Of a stretch of 64,000 bases of DNA, positions 24,192 through 34,130 are shown in pieces (position 1 is the stretch's first letter; every line of letters begins with the position of its first letter). This DNA comes from Flavobacteriales bacterium (lineage in GTDB: Bacteria > Bacteroidota > Bacteroidia > Flavobacteriales_D > Crocinitomicaceae): assembly GCA_013373595.1 (NCBI GenBank), contig JABXHO010000004.1, forward strand, positions 1 to 64,000, in the 5' to 3' direction. The position numbers and the translations under genes are program-made. A model generated the notes under the pieces. That model was not told the origin of the DNA, searched no databases, and saw only the letters and a program-made list of their open reading frames with translations.

Positions 24192-24986
24192 ATGATCGAT
24201 TGGAAAGATAAAGTCGTTTGGGTGACTGGAGCGTCATCTGGAATTGGAGCTGAGATTGCGAAACAAGTGGCAGAACGTGGAGCTAAAGTGATTCTTTCGG
24301 CACGAAGTGAAGGTAAACTGCAGGAAGTAAGAAGCAGTCTTCCGAATCCAGAATCGCACATGGTGTTACCATTGGATTTGAGTCAATCGGATCATTTTGA
24401 TTCCTTGGTAGAGCAGGTGATGTCGAAATTCAATCGAATTGATGTGTTAGTCAATAACGGAGGATTATCGCAACGCTCGGAAGTACATGAAACGCCCATA
24501 GAAGTTGATCGCCGCATCATGGAAGTGAATTACTTCGGGAATGTTGCATTAACGAAAGCGGTTCTTCCCATTTTCAGAAAACAAAAATCAGGACAGTTCG
24601 TGGTGATCTCCAGTATCGCTGGGAAGTTCGGATTCTTCTTGCGCAGTGCATACAGTGCTTCGAAACATGCACTTCACGGATTTTACGAGAGTTTGATGTT
24701 GGAAGAAGAAAAGAACAACATCAAGGTGTTAATTGCTTGTCCAGGAAAAATCAACACGCCAATTTCCATGAGTGCATTGAATTCAGAAGGAAAGTCTCAC
24801 GGTGTGATGGATCACAATCAAGAAACTGGAATGCCCGTAGATGAGTGCGTGAATCAGCTTTTGAGCGGAGTAGAGAAGGGGAAGAAAGAACTCTTGATCG
24901 GGAACAAGGAGATCAAAGCGGTTACATTGAAGCGATTTGCTCCGCGATTGTTCTGGAAAGTGATTAAGAAGCAGAGGGCGACATAA
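24192..24986 (+). CDS. Short-chain dehydrogenase/reductase
   Basis: An NAD(P)-dependent oxidoreductase of 264 residues with the classical SDR layout: cofactor motif TGASSGIG (residues 12-19), VNNGG, catalytic Ser in VVISSIAGKFG and the Y-x-x-x-K in YSASKHALHG. The C-terminus (LKRFAPRLFWKVIKKQRAT) is basic and resembles the DHRS7/DltE-type group that acts on lipids or retinoid-like substrates. Substrate unknown. It is a single-gene unit that converges on glyA, with a shared terminator between them. Confidence 0.88.
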   Translation: MIDWKDKVVWVTGASSGIGAEIAKQVAERGAKVILSARSEGKLQEVRSSLPNPESHMVLPLDLSQSDHFDSLVEQVMSKFNRIDVLVNNGGLSQRSEVHETPIEVDRRIMEVNYFGNVALTKAVLPIFRKQKSGQFVVISSIAGKFGFFLRSAYSASKHALHGFYESLMLEEEKNNIKVLIACPGKINTPISMSALNSEGKSHGVMDHNQETGMPVDECVNQLLSGVEKGKKELLIGNKEIKAVTLKRFAPRLFWKVIKKQRAT

Positions 24987-25020
24987 AAAAAAACTCCGAA
25001 GCTTTCACCTCGGAGTTTCC
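24981..25020. terminator. Bidirectional terminator between the SDR gene and glyA
   Basis: Stem AAACTCCGA (24991-24999) / TCGGAGTTT (25010-25018). On the minus strand it is followed by a run of ten T, which serves glyA. On the plus strand the T content is weaker. Confidence 0.85.
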
Positions 25021-25041
25021 GTTTATTTTATGTGCAATCGA

Positions 25042-26316
25042 TTACCACTGAAACAATGGTCGACCGCTCATCATCGTATTTACTTTTGATCGTACTGAAG
25101 TAACAACATCTTCGTTTTCGATATCCGAAAGTACTTCATCAATAAATCCTACGATTGCAGGGATTTCATCTTCTTTTACTCCACGAGAAGTAATTGCTGA
25201 TGTTCCAACACGAATTCCTGATGTTACGAATGGCGATTCTGTATCGAATGGCACCATGTTTTTATTTACTGTGATGTCAGCATCTACCAAACGGTTCTCA
25301 GCATCTTTCCCGGTAACATTTTTCGAACGAAGATCAATCAACATTGAGTGATTGTCTGTTCCTCCAGAAATAACGGCATATCCACGTTTTACAAACTCAT
25401 CAGCCATTACTCTTGCATTGGCAAGAACTTGCTTCATGTATGTTTTGTAGTTATCCGTAAGTGCTTCACCGAAGGCAACTGCTTTTGCGGCAATCACGTG
25501 TTCCAACGGTCCACCTTGTGTTCCTGGGAATACTGCAGCATCTAATAATGCAGCCATCGATTTTGGGTTTCCGTTTTTCCATTTCAATCCAAATGGGTTG
25601 TCGAAATTTTTCCCCATCATGATGACACCTCCACGCGGTCCACGAAGTGTTTTGTGCGTCGTTGTTGTTACGATATGACAGTGCTCCAATGGGTTGTTCA
25701 ATAATCCCGCAGCAATCAATCCCGCAGGGTGAGAAATATCTGCCAATACAAGCGCTCCGATTTCATCGGCTACTTTTCTGATACGTGCATAATCCCAATC
25801 ACGACTGTAAGCCGAGGCTCCACAGATGATCAATTTTGGCTGCTCACGACGAGCTACTTCTTCAAGCATATCGTAATCCACCAAGCCTGTTTCTTTGCTT
25901 ACTCCATAGAAGTGAGGCTCGTAGTATTTTCCTGAAATGTTTACTGGAGAACCGTGAGATAGGTGTCCACCGTGTGAAAGATCAAATCCAAGGATTTTAT
26001 CTCCTGGTTGCAGACACGCAAGGAATACAGCTGTATTCGCTTGAGCTCCTGAGTGTGGTTGAACATTCGCCCATTCCGCACCGAACAGTTCTTTCAATCG
26101 TTCGATTGCAAGTGTTTCTACTTGATCTACAATTTGACATCCTCCGTAGTAACGTTTTCCTGGAAGTCCTTCTGCATACTTGTTGGTGAGAACGCTTCCC
26201 ATAGCACTCATCACTTCATCACTCACAAAGTTTTCCGATGCGATCAATTCAATTCCATTCAATTGTCGATCCTTCTCGGCTTCAATTAAATCAAAGATGG
26301 CTTTATCTCTTGACAT
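25042..26316 (-). CDS. glyA: Serine hydroxymethyltransferase
   Basis: A PLP enzyme converting serine and tetrahydrofolate to glycine and methylene-THF, the main one-carbon source. 424 residues, normal length. Visible: [46 protein letters not shown], the substrate loop [14 protein letters not shown] and the PLP lysine in [14 protein letters not shown]. The gene upstream, an epimerase, ends 2 bases before its start, so they are probably co-transcribed. Confidence 0.97.
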   Translation of the reverse strand: MSRDKAIFDLIEAEKDRQLNGIELIASENFVSDEVMSAMGSVLTNKYAEGLPGKRYYGGCQIVDQVETLAIERLKELFGAEWANVQPHSGAQANTAVFLACLQPGDKILGFDLSHGGHLSHGSPVNISGKYYEPHFYGVSKETGLVDYDMLEEVARREQPKLIICGASAYSRDWDYARIRKVADEIGALVLADISHPAGLIAAGLLNNPLEHCHIVTTTTHKTLRGPRGGVIMMGKNFDNPFGLKWKNGNPKSMAALLDAAVFPGTQGGPLEHVIAAKAVAFGEALTDNYKTYMKQVLANARVMADEFVKRGYAVISGGTDNHSMLIDLRSKNVTGKDAENRLVDADITVNKNMVPFDTESPFVTSGIRVGTSAITSRGVKEDEIPAIVGFIDEVLSDIENEDVVTSVRSKVNTMMSGRPLFQW

Positions 26317-26318
26317 GT

Positions 26319-27242
26319 TTATTTGTAATTACGTTCGTAAATTTTTTCTAATCCTTCTGATAATGTAGTTTCAGGTTTGTAGTCGGTAAACTTCAATAGT
26401 TTGTCTGAGCTTCCTACGCGTCTTTCTACTTCGTAGTCGTACCGTTTTTTAGGAGCTTCAATGAATACAATTTTGGAAGAAGAGTCGGTGATCTCTTTAA
26501 TCTTTTTGGCTACGTCGATAATACACCATTCTGCTTCATTGGCAATGTTGATGATGTGGCACCCTTTGACGTCCATCAAGCGCACACACGCTTCAATAGT
26601 ATCGTCGATGTACGTGAAGTCACGCGTTTGTTTCCCTGAACCGAAAACCGTGATGTCTTTTCCTGCACGTGCTTGTTCAAAAAAGAGTGGAATCACCATT
26701 CGCGTATCTTGATTCCATCCGTATACATTGAAGAAACGCAACGAAACAATGTTGACTCCTTTTTCTTCGTAGTGCGACGCAAGGTAGATTTCATTGTAGC
26801 GCTTGGCCATGGCATAAGACGTTCGAGGATCTACTAAAACCTCTTCTGTTAATGCCGACTCTTCAATTGCCGAGTGACCATAAATCCCACTCGTGGATGC
26901 GTACATGATTTTTTTGATGTTGTTGACTTCTGCCGCATGAACAATGTTCCGCGTTCCGATCACTTCAACGTCCATTGTTTCGACAGGATTGTCGGCTACG
27001 ATGTCTACTCCGAGAACTGCTGCAAAGTGGAAAATAAGATCACAACCTGCACATGCATTCAGTACCGTATCGTAATCGCGCACATCTCCTTTGATGAATT
27101 TGATTTTCGAGAATGTTTCTTTTTCCAGTTTATTTCCGCGAATCAACGAGTCCAATACGACTACCTCGTGACCATCGTCAACAAGTCGTTTTGTTAAATT
27201 GCTTCCAATAAAGCCAGCTCCTCCAGTTATAAGTATTTTCAT
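26319..27242 (-). CDS. NAD-dependent nucleotide-sugar epimerase/dehydratase
   Basis: 307 residues, extended SDR superfamily. The N-terminal Rossmann motif [15 protein letters not shown]-x-x-x-R-G region, FHFAAVLGV and the catalytic Tyr/Lys of YAMAKRYNE are present, with the Ser/Thr in YASTSGIYG. Likely substrates are UDP- or GDP-sugars for surface polysaccharides; UDP-glucuronate decarboxylase and UDP-glucose 4-epimerase-like enzymes are close relatives, and I cannot decide between them. It precedes glyA by 2 bases. Confidence 0.85.
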   Translation of the reverse strand: MKILITGGAGFIGSNLTKRLVDDGHEVVVLDSLIRGNKLEKETFSKIKFIKGDVRDYDTVLNACAGCDLIFHFAAVLGVDIVADNPVETMDVEVIGTRNIVHAAEVNNIKKIMYASTSGIYGHSAIEESALTEEVLVDPRTSYAMAKRYNEIYLASHYEEKGVNIVSLRFFNVYGWNQDTRMVIPLFFEQARAGKDITVFGSGKQTRDFTYIDDTIEACVRLMDVKGCHIINIANEAEWCIIDVAKKIKEITDSSSKIVFIEAPKKRYDYEVERRVGSSDKLLKFTDYKPETTLSEGLEKIYERNYK

Positions 27243-27301
27243 TCGAGTAGATTTCGTGCAAATATCGACAATAATTTTAACCTATGTTCGATACCTCATT
27301 G

Positions 27302-28054
27302 TCACAAGCGTTTGATTAGGTAGAGTGGATGTGTTAACGATTCAATGTCTTCACGATAGATGCCGTCTCTCACAAATTGATCTCTACGTACATGCCCGCT
27401 CGCGTGGATAATTCCTCCTTTTCCGTCTAGAATTCCGACGTGCGTCACCTTGCCAGATTTACTTTTGAAAAATGCGAGGTCTCCCGCTTGAATATCGTCG
27501 AATTCAATTTCTTGACCATGATCCACTTGTTCTGAACAATCACGCGGTAAATTCCAACCAAAAAGTCGATAGATTATTTGTGTGATTCCCGAGCAATCGA
27601 TGCCAAATGGAGACTTTCCTCCCCACAAGTAAGGCGTATTTAAATAGTCTTCAGCATATTCCAAAATGGTCTCAAAGTTCTCCCATTTCTTTTTTTCGAT
27701 TTTGAAGACGTCACCCCCAATAGAAAAGTCGGTAACTCCTTCAGGAATAAATGACCCTCTACAAATGCGTTGTCTTCCCCAAGGCGTTTGCAGTGTCACT
27801 TCGCGTTCTTTCAAATAGGAGAGACCTTCACTCCATCGTCTTGCTTCTTTTTTTGTGAGAAACGAGACATGTTTGTGATCAATATAGCCTTCGTAACCAT
27901 CCGCAATGGTTCTGATTTTTGCCCAAGGATGCTCAATCGAGTGAACTTCGACTAATTCGCCAAAAAGTAATTGTGTTACGATTTCAGAACGATCGTCTCC
28001 GTCTTGTCGGACGGGAGCAATGCTCACAAGGCAATAGGCGTCTTTTACTTCCAT
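27302..28054 (-). CDS. NlpC/P60 cell-wall endopeptidase with SH3 domains
   Basis: 250 residues. Two SH3b-like modules (about 5-65 and 80-120) precede a C40 domain. The catalytic triad is visible: Cys154 in GIDCSGITQI, His205 in THVGILDG and His217 in IIHASG. It would cut D-Glu-meso-DAP bonds in peptidoglycan or imported muropeptides. No signal peptide is visible, so it could work on recycled peptides in the cytoplasm, as YkfC-type enzymes do, or use a non-classical route. Start and stop overlap the DinB gene as TAATG, so they are translationally coupled. Confidence 0.9.
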   Translation of the reverse strand: MEVKDAYCLVSIAPVRQDGDDRSEIVTQLLFGELVEVHSIEHPWAKIRTIADGYEGYIDHKHVSFLTKKEARRWSEGLSYLKEREVTLQTPWGRQRICRGSFIPEGVTDFSIGGDVFKIEKKKWENFETILEYAEDYLNTPYLWGGKSPFGIDCSGITQIIYRLFGWNLPRDCSEQVDHGQEIEFDDIQAGDLAFFKSKSGKVTHVGILDGKGGIIHASGHVRRDQFVRDGIYREDIESLTHPLYLIKRL

Positions 28055-28635
28055 TATTTTTTTGGGAAATTTTTATGCGTCTTCAAATTTAGAATTTGTT
28101 GCATGTGTCGTTCGTTGTGATAAGTGATGAACAGTAATGCATCTCCCAGACGAAGGCGAACAATTTTCGAAATCGAAATGGGGATTTTCACTTTACGAAC
28201 ATTCACTTCCGCAGAAGACTTGATGATTTCCAGTAGCTCATTTTGTTGTTGAATGAAGTCGCTCACTTCTGTCCCTTGCACCAATTCGGTGTCAATTGTA
28301 GGATTGTGTCCCTTGGGAGCTTTGAACTTTCGCTTTACGTTATTCAGTCGACCTAGCTTCATGGATTTCCATGCAGATTTTCCAAGCGGAGAACTAATGA
28401 AGTCTTCCTTCACATTACGAAAACGTGTCGACTCAATTTTTCGCTGAATGGTAGGATGATAATAACGTGCGTATGAATTTAAATGTGCCAGCACCTCAGC
28501 AATTGACCACACACCAGGGTTTGGACGCCAGTTCAATTGTTTTTCGGATAATTTGCCCATCCAACTAGTTGCCTGTTGAATGTTGTTCGAAGTAATTTCC
28601 GAAAGCGCTGATCTCAATTCTCGTGTAGTCATCAT
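28054..28635 (-). CDS. DinB-superfamily protein
   Basis: 193 residues in the four-helix DinB/YfiT fold. Potential metal ligands are visible as histidines in VLAHLNSYARYYH (about residues 49-61) and HNERHMQQI near the C-terminus. DinB proteins include thiol-dependent transferases (bacillithiol or other thiols) and hydrolases, but the substrate is unknown here. Two Met codons open the frame; either could be used. A TACTTTTG element (minus strand, 28668-28675) is 32 bases upstream. The stop overlaps the NlpC/P60 start. Confidence 0.8.
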   Translation of the reverse strand: MMTTRELRSALSEITSNNIQQATSWMGKLSEKQLNWRPNPGVWSIAEVLAHLNSYARYYHPTIQRKIESTRFRNVKEDFISSPLGKSAWKSMKLGRLNNVKRKFKAPKGHNPTIDTELVQGTEVSDFIQQQNELLEIIKSSAEVNVRKVKIPISISKIVRLRLGDALLFITYHNERHMQQILNLKTHKNFPKK

Positions 28636-28762
28636 GGTGCGACCTGTTCTGCTTTAAATGCTAATATCAAAAGTAGCAATTTCGGAAGGAATCCTCCTAA
28701 GTATTTTCGAAAGAATCTGAGAACTTTAGTTACTTTCGTACTCCGAGTAATTCTATTGAGAG

Positions 28763-29530
28763 ATGACAGACAAAAAACCGTTGATATTTGTAACGAACGA
28801 TGATGGTATTTCCGCTAAGGGAATTCGATCGTTGTATGAAGCGATTGCTCCATTTGGAGAAGTAGTATTGATTGCTCCGGATTCGGCTCAATCAGGTATG
28901 GGACACGCGATTACAATCAATCATCCTTTGCGATTACAAGCGTCTACTTTGTTCGATTGCACGGCTTATTCGTGTAGTGGAACGCCTGTTGATTGCGTGA
29001 AATTGGGAGTGTATGAAATCATGCATCGAAAGCCAGATTTAATTGTTTCGGGAATCAATCATGGTGCCAATGTGGCTACAAATGTGTTGTATTCAGGAAC
29101 GATGTCGGCAGCGGTTGAAGGAGCGATGGAAGGGGTGCCATCTATTGGTTTTTCACTGTGCTCTTTTGAAGCGAATGCTGATTTTGATCTCGCAAAGGAA
29201 GTTGTAGCGAAAGTCGTGAAAGAAGTATTGGCGAAAAAGCTACCGCTTGGAGTCTGTCTGAATGTAAACATTCCTTACGTGTCAAAAGATGCGTTCAAAG
29301 GAATTAAAGTATGTAAGCAAGCGAATGCATATTGGGATGATCGTTTTGATAAGCGAGAAGATCAATTTAACCGAACTTATTACTGGTTGACAGGAGATTT
29401 TATCGACCAAGACCAAAGCGATGATACCGATGTTTATTGGATCGATCGTGGATATGCATCGGTTGTTCCAACTCAATATGATTTAACAGCGTACGCTTCA
29501 ATGAAAGAATTAGAAAACTGGAATTTATGA
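28763..29530 (+). CDS. surE: 5'/3'-nucleotidase SurE
   Basis: A metal-dependent phosphatase acting on nucleoside monophosphates and short polyphosphate, linked to stationary-phase survival. 255 residues. The active site is intact: VTNDDGISAKGI (Asp-Asp at residues 12-13), the Ser/Asn loop DSAQSGMGHAITI, and SGINHGANVATNVLYSGTMSAA. Its last codon overlaps the start of a small membrane-protein gene (ATGA), followed 3 bases later by lpxB. Confidence 0.95.
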   Translation: MTDKKPLIFVTNDDGISAKGIRSLYEAIAPFGEVVLIAPDSAQSGMGHAITINHPLRLQASTLFDCTAYSCSGTPVDCVKLGVYEIMHRKPDLIVSGINHGANVATNVLYSGTMSAAVEGAMEGVPSIGFSLCSFEANADFDLAKEVVAKVVKEVLAKKLPLGVCLNVNIPYVSKDAFKGIKVCKQANAYWDDRFDKREDQFNRTYYWLTGDFIDQDQSDDTDVYWIDRGYASVVPTQYDLTAYASMKELENWNL

Positions 29531-29832
29531 ATGTAAGAAAGTGGTCGAGGGGACATACATTTGGAATGCTGTTGGGGATTATTACTCCTATAATTGTTGT
29601 TCCCGCTTTGATTTTGTTTTTGTCATGGGTGCAAGATTATGATTTCTCGTATCTCTGGCACAAATTCAGTTACAACGGTCCGTATCGAGTGCGTATGCTC
29701 ACGCTTTCGATTATTGCGAACTTGCTTTGGTTCTATTTTTTCCTGAACCGTTCGAAGTGGGATTACGGGATGGGTGTTATTTTAGGATCGATCGCCTTTG
29801 CACCTTACATCGTCTATATCAAATTTTTCTAG
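29527..29832 (+). CDS. Small three-helix membrane protein between surE and lpxB
   Basis: 101 residues with three predicted membrane helices (about 14-36, 56-75 and 80-99), the first preceded by a basic segment. No family recognised. It overlaps surE by 4 bases and lies 3 bases before lpxB, so it is firmly part of this unit. A role in the membrane phase of lipid A synthesis is possible from position alone. Confidence 0.7.
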   Translation: MNVRKWSRGHTFGMLLGIITPIIVVPALILFLSWVQDYDFSYLWHKFSYNGPYRVRMLTLSIIANLLWFYFFLNRSKWDYGMGVILGSIAFAPYIVYIKFF

Positions 29833-29835
29833 TGC

Positions 29836-30963
29836 ATGGCGCAAGGCAAAAAAATCTACGTTATTGCTGGTGAGGCATCAGGCGATTTACACGCAAGTAA
29901 TCTTATGGCTGCAATGCTCGAGCGAGATCCAAATTTGGATTTTCGATTTTGGGGTGGCGATAAAATGGCAGAAGTTCATTCTGGTTTGGTGAAACACATT
30001 CGCGATTTGGCCTTCATGGGGTTTTGGGAGGTAATTACGAACATCCGTACTATTCTTAAAAACATTTCTTTCTGCAAAGAAGATATTCTGGCGTATGAAC
30101 CGGATGCGATTTTATTGGTCGATTATCCCGGATTTAACTTGAGAATTGCCGAGTGGGCGCACGAGAAAGGAATTAAGGTGATTTACTACATTTCGCCGCA
30201 GGTTTGGGCCTGGAAACAAAAGCGTGTTCACAAGATTAAACAGGTAGTCGATAAAATGTTTGTGATTCTTCCTTTCGAAAAGGAATTCTACGAACGATTC
30301 AACTATGATGTGACCTACGTGGGACATCCACTTTTGGATGAAATTGCCAAGCATGGCTTCTCAGAGGAGCAGCGAAAGGCATTCTACGCCAAACACGAAC
30401 TGGATGCTCGACCGATTATTGCGGTGTTGCCAGGAAGTAGACGTCAAGAAGTAAGTAAGAAGCTTCCTATCATGTTGGATGCGTTGAAACCCTTCACGGA
30501 GTATCAAGTGGTGATTGCAGGAGCTCCAAGTTTGGATGAGGCATTTTACGCACCGTTCAATAGTGAGAATGTCAAAATGATATCGAATGAAACGTATCAT
30601 TTGTTGCAAAGTTCGGAAGCCGCTGTAGTTACGTCAGGAACGGCTACGCTCGAGACAGCTTTGTTCAAAGTACCTGAAGTTGTGTGCTACAAAAGTTCAC
30701 GTTTTTCATACGAAATTGCAAAACGCCTGGTGAAGGTGAAATACATTTCTTTGGTCAATTTAATCATGGATCGAGAAGTAGTGCGCGAACTCATTCAAGG
30801 AGATTGTAATTCGGAAGCAATCCGCGAAGAATTGTCGAAATTATTGAAGGATGATGCCTATCGAGCTGCCTTGATGAAAAACTACGACGAACTAGAAGTA
30901 ATTCTAGGTGGAGGAGGAGCTAGTGATAAAGTGGCTGAATCTTTGTTGCTTGAGTTGAAATAA
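29836..30963 (+). CDS. lpxB: Lipid-A-disaccharide synthase
   Basis: A GT19 glycosyltransferase that joins UDP-diacylglucosamine and lipid X to make the lipid A disaccharide at the inner membrane. 375 residues, normal length. Motifs: AGEASGDLHASNL (residues 9-21), SPQVWAWKQKR, VGHPLLDE, LPGSRRQEV and TSGTATLETAL. Its presence shows the organism makes lipopolysaccharide. Last gene of the surE unit, ending at a terminator shared with the M16 peptidase gene. Confidence 0.95.
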   Translation: MAQGKKIYVIAGEASGDLHASNLMAAMLERDPNLDFRFWGGDKMAEVHSGLVKHIRDLAFMGFWEVITNIRTILKNISFCKEDILAYEPDAILLVDYPGFNLRIAEWAHEKGIKVIYYISPQVWAWKQKRVHKIKQVVDKMFVILPFEKEFYERFNYDVTYVGHPLLDEIAKHGFSEEQRKAFYAKHELDARPIIAVLPGSRRQEVSKKLPIMLDALKPFTEYQVVIAGAPSLDEAFYAPFNSENVKMISNETYHLLQSSEAAVVTSGTATLETALFKVPEVVCYKSSRFSYEIAKRLVKVKYISLVNLIMDREVVRELIQGDCNSEAIREELSKLLKDDAYRAALMKNYDELEVILGGGGASDKVAESLLLELK

Positions 30964-30995
30964 AAAAAGGGCGATCAATGTGACCGCCCAGTTTT
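30962..30995. terminator. Bidirectional terminator between lpxB and the M16 peptidase gene
   Basis: Stem GGGCG-x-TCA / TGA-x-CGCCC (30969-30989). The minus strand carries seven T after it; the plus strand has four. Confidence 0.8.
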
Positions 30996-30998
30996 GAC

Positions 30999-33890
30999 TT
31001 AGTATCCAAATATTTCTTCGAGTGTTAGTTCTTTTACTTCGCCTAATGCTTCAAGCGATTTCATGTCCATATCGGCTTTTTTACCAATCACGCAGAAGAC
31101 GTAGGTTCGTCCCTTGATGTTTTTATTGAAATATGTTTCAAGGTCATTCAGGCTCATCTCACTTACTGCTTCGTAATTCTTTTTCGGAGTATCATGTGGA
31201 AGTCCCGCTTTTTCGTACGAGCGATACTTCCAATAAATTTCCGTTTTTGTAGTTCGGTCAGATTCCATTTTTTTCAAAGCAGCAATCTTTGATTCATTGA
31301 ACTGAATTTCAGCTTTCGGCATGTTATTCATGAGTTCAATGATAGCTTCGGTTGCTTGTCCCAATTTGTTTACTTGAGTTCCAATAAAAGCATTTACATA
31401 ATGTGATTCTCCTTCTTTGTATGGAGCCGACATGTACGCATACGCACTGTATGCAAGTGCTTTTGATTCGCGAATTTCTTGGAAAACAATTGACGATAAT
31501 CCTGATCCGAAATAGGCATTGAACAAGGAGATAGAAGGAAGTAACTCTGGATTCCATTCTTCAGCTTTGGACAACATAAGCAGTTGAGTTTGTACCATGT
31601 CATAATCCACGAAATAAACTATGTTTTTGTCCGTCTCCAGTTCTGGGTACTTCATTTCTGGTGCTGATTTTACAGCTTCGGGTAAAATATGGTGCTTTTT
31701 GACAATCGCGTAGGATTGATCAAATGAGTTGTTTCCATAATAAAACACGGAGTGCTTGTATGTTGTAATAGAATGCAAGATGTCAACAAGTTCTTGACCA
31801 GAAATGGCATCTAGTTCTTCGTCACTCAAGACATTGTTAAACTCATTTTCTGGTCCGTACTTCGCGTAGCTATACAGGCCACTGTATAAGATTCTCCATT
31901 TATTCTTCTTTGCATTCGCTCGTTTCTTTTTGGCATCTTCAATCAAGTTTTTTAGTGCGTTTTCATCGACTTTCGATTCCAACAGAAGGTGCTCAAACAA
32001 GGTCAATGCTTCCTCAAACGATTCGTTAAGGCCACGAATGTAAATTGAGGAGGAGCTGATGTAATACTGAACCCCCAATTCATAGAAGTGCTGTTTTAAT
32101 TCTGAGGCGGAGTATTTGTCTGTTCCTAAAAAACTGAGGTATTCAATCGCCAATTGAACCTTGTTGTCTTTCTTGAGGTTTTCGTCGAGATCCAAGAAAA
32201 GGGTAAATAAGTCGTTGGATTTGTTCTCTACGTAGTAGAATGGAACATCTTTGATGATTTCTTTCTGTTTCAAGGCTTGATCGAAATCAACGAATTCTGG
32301 TTGCAAGCGGATGGATTTCATCTTTTCAAAATCCATGTAGAATGCAGATTGATCTTCTCGGTTGAGTTCAACAGGAGTAATTTGTGGCTTGTCCACTTTG
32401 TAAGTGTTTTTGTCTTCTCCTGTACGTTTGTACACCACACAATAATTATCCTCTAAATGCTCGTTTGCCCAATCTACAAGTTCTTGCTTCGTGACTTTAG
32501 CCAATCGGTCGTAGAAGTTTACAAAGTTTTCCCAGTCCGCTTCCATAATGAATGCATCGGACAAGTACATGGCACGTGCCCAGTTATAATCGTATTGTGC
32601 CAAACGATCCTTTCGCTCATTTTTAACAATGGTTTCGAGTAATTTCTCGTCAAATTCACCGTTTTTTAATTTCTCAATTTCAGCCAGAAGTAAATCTTTC
32701 ACTTGCTCTAACGTTTGTCCTTCTTTCGGAGAACCGCTCAATTGAATGGTGGAGTAGTCGTGCATGGTACTCGAATAAGCGCTTGCTTTGATTACTTTTT
32801 GCGATTGAACGAGGTTCAAATCGATTAATCCAGCTTGCCTGTTGTACAAAACGGATGTGATCAACGATGCCATTAAGTAATCTTCGGTGTGATAACCACC
32901 TACTCTGTAGGCAATCGCGATCGATTCTTCGTTGGGTCCGAAAACTTCTGTTGTTTTGATTGTAGTTTGAGGCGATTCGGTTGGCATTTTTCGGGGATTT
33001 ACCTCCTTCGCCTCCATACTTCCAAAGTACTTGTCAACCCAAGCAATGGTTTGATCAAAATCTAAATCGCCCGCTAGGATAATGGCCATGTTATTCGGAA
33101 CGTAATACTGACTGAAGTACGCATGAATTTTCTCCATGGATGGATTTTTCAAGTGCTCTCCCTCGCCAATTGTTGTTTGCGTACCGTATGGATGAGTAGG
33201 GAAAAGCAATTTGTTCATGGCAGTATACGCTTTTCGGTAGTCGTTATCTTGCCCCATATTAAACTCTTCGTAAACAGCTTCAAGTTCGGTGTGGAACAAG
33301 CGCAGGACGAGTTCACTGAACCGTTCGGATTCCAAGTACATCCATTTCTCTAACTCAGTGGATGGAATATCGTTGATATACACAGTTCGTTCGTGAGAGG
33401 TATACGCATTCGTTCCTTTGGCTCCAAGTCCTGAAACCATTTTATCATATTCATTAGCGATAGCATACTTGGCTGCTTCATTCGAAACGCTGTCGATCTG
33501 CGCATAAATGGCTTTCTTCTTTTCGGGGTCCTTTTCCGCCTTTTGAGCTTCATACAGGTCGGAAATCTTTTTCAAGAGCACTTTTTCCTTTTCCCAATTG
33601 GACGTTCCGTATTTAGATGTTCCTTTGAACACCATGTGCTCGAGGTAATGGGCAAGTCCTGTCACATCCGAAGGGTCATTTTTGCTGCCCGTTTTTACCG
33701 TGATGTAGGTTTGAATACGAGGCTCATCCTTGTTTACTGAAAGGTAAACTTTCAATCCGTTGTCTAAGGTGTAAATTCGAGTACCAATTGGATCGTTTTC
33801 AACGGTTTCGTACGAATAGGACTGTGCATACGCTACGTGTAGAAGAAGAAATGCGAGTCCTGAAAGAATAATTTTAGAAATCATTTTCAT
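30999..33890 (-). CDS. Exported M16-family zinc metallopeptidase, fused double unit
   Basis: 963 residues with a signal peptide (1-22, ending AYAQS). The first half holds the inverted zinc motif H-x-x-E-H as HYLEHMVFKG (His81, Glu84, His85), with the third ligand in ELEAVYEEFNMG. About 60 charged helical residues are inserted after the motif (about 95-155). The second half (about 520-940) has the M16 C-terminal fold without a zinc motif, as in pitrilysin-type enzymes where two halves enclose the substrate. It should degrade peptides in the periplasm. A partly symmetric sequence at 33915-33940 lies 25 bases upstream. Confidence 0.92.
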   Translation of the reverse strand: MKMISKIILSGLAFLLLHVAYAQSYSYETVENDPIGTRIYTLDNGLKVYLSVNKDEPRIQTYITVKTGSKNDPSDVTGLAHYLEHMVFKGTSKYGTSNWEKEKVLLKKISDLYEAQKAEKDPEKKKAIYAQIDSVSNEAAKYAIANEYDKMVSGLGAKGTNAYTSHERTVYINDIPSTELEKWMYLESERFSELVLRLFHTELEAVYEEFNMGQDNDYRKAYTAMNKLLFPTHPYGTQTTIGEGEHLKNPSMEKIHAYFSQYYVPNNMAIILAGDLDFDQTIAWVDKYFGSMEAKEVNPRKMPTESPQTTIKTTEVFGPNEESIAIAYRVGGYHTEDYLMASLITSVLYNRQAGLIDLNLVQSQKVIKASAYSSTMHDYSTIQLSGSPKEGQTLEQVKDLLLAEIEKLKNGEFDEKLLETIVKNERKDRLAQYDYNWARAMYLSDAFIMEADWENFVNFYDRLAKVTKQELVDWANEHLEDNYCVVYKRTGEDKNTYKVDKPQITPVELNREDQSAFYMDFEKMKSIRLQPEFVDFDQALKQKEIIKDVPFYYVENKSNDLFTLFLDLDENLKKDNKVQLAIEYLSFLGTDKYSASELKQHFYELGVQYYISSSSIYIRGLNESFEEALTLFEHLLLESKVDENALKNLIEDAKKKRANAKKNKWRILYSGLYSYAKYGPENEFNNVLSDEELDAISGQELVDILHSITTYKHSVFYYGNNSFDQSYAIVKKHHILPEAVKSAPEMKYPELETDKNIVYFVDYDMVQTQLLMLSKAEEWNPELLPSISLFNAYFGSGLSSIVFQEIRESKALAYSAYAYMSAPYKEGESHYVNAFIGTQVNKLGQATEAIIELMNNMPKAEIQFNESKIAALKKMESDRTTKTEIYWKYRSYEKAGLPHDTPKKNYEAVSEMSLNDLETYFNKNIKGRTYVFCVIGKKADMDMKSLEALGEVKELTLEEIFGY

Positions 33891-34130
33891 AGTGGTTAAA
33901 CATTTTTGGTTTCTGATGCAAGTTTTGTGGAACCTGCATCTAATTTTGTGTAATTAATAACTGATTAATAGTCTATAGGTTACACATGGAAGTTAAGAAA
34001 TTTATTCCTTTATCCTTGAAGGTGAACCTAATCGTTTATGTACACATTTCTAAAATGTAACTATTTTTCAGAAATTATTTTGGGATGGTGCGTTTATTGC
34101 AAGTAACAAAATGTTGAATCAATCGTACAT
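33891..34130. promoter_or_regulatory. Divergent promoter region
   Basis: 240 bases between divergent genes and no gene seen. It contains an interrupted inverted repeat GATGCA-a-GTT / AAC-c-TGCATC at 33915-33940, close to the M16 peptidase start, which could be an operator or an RNA hairpin. Confidence 0.4.
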
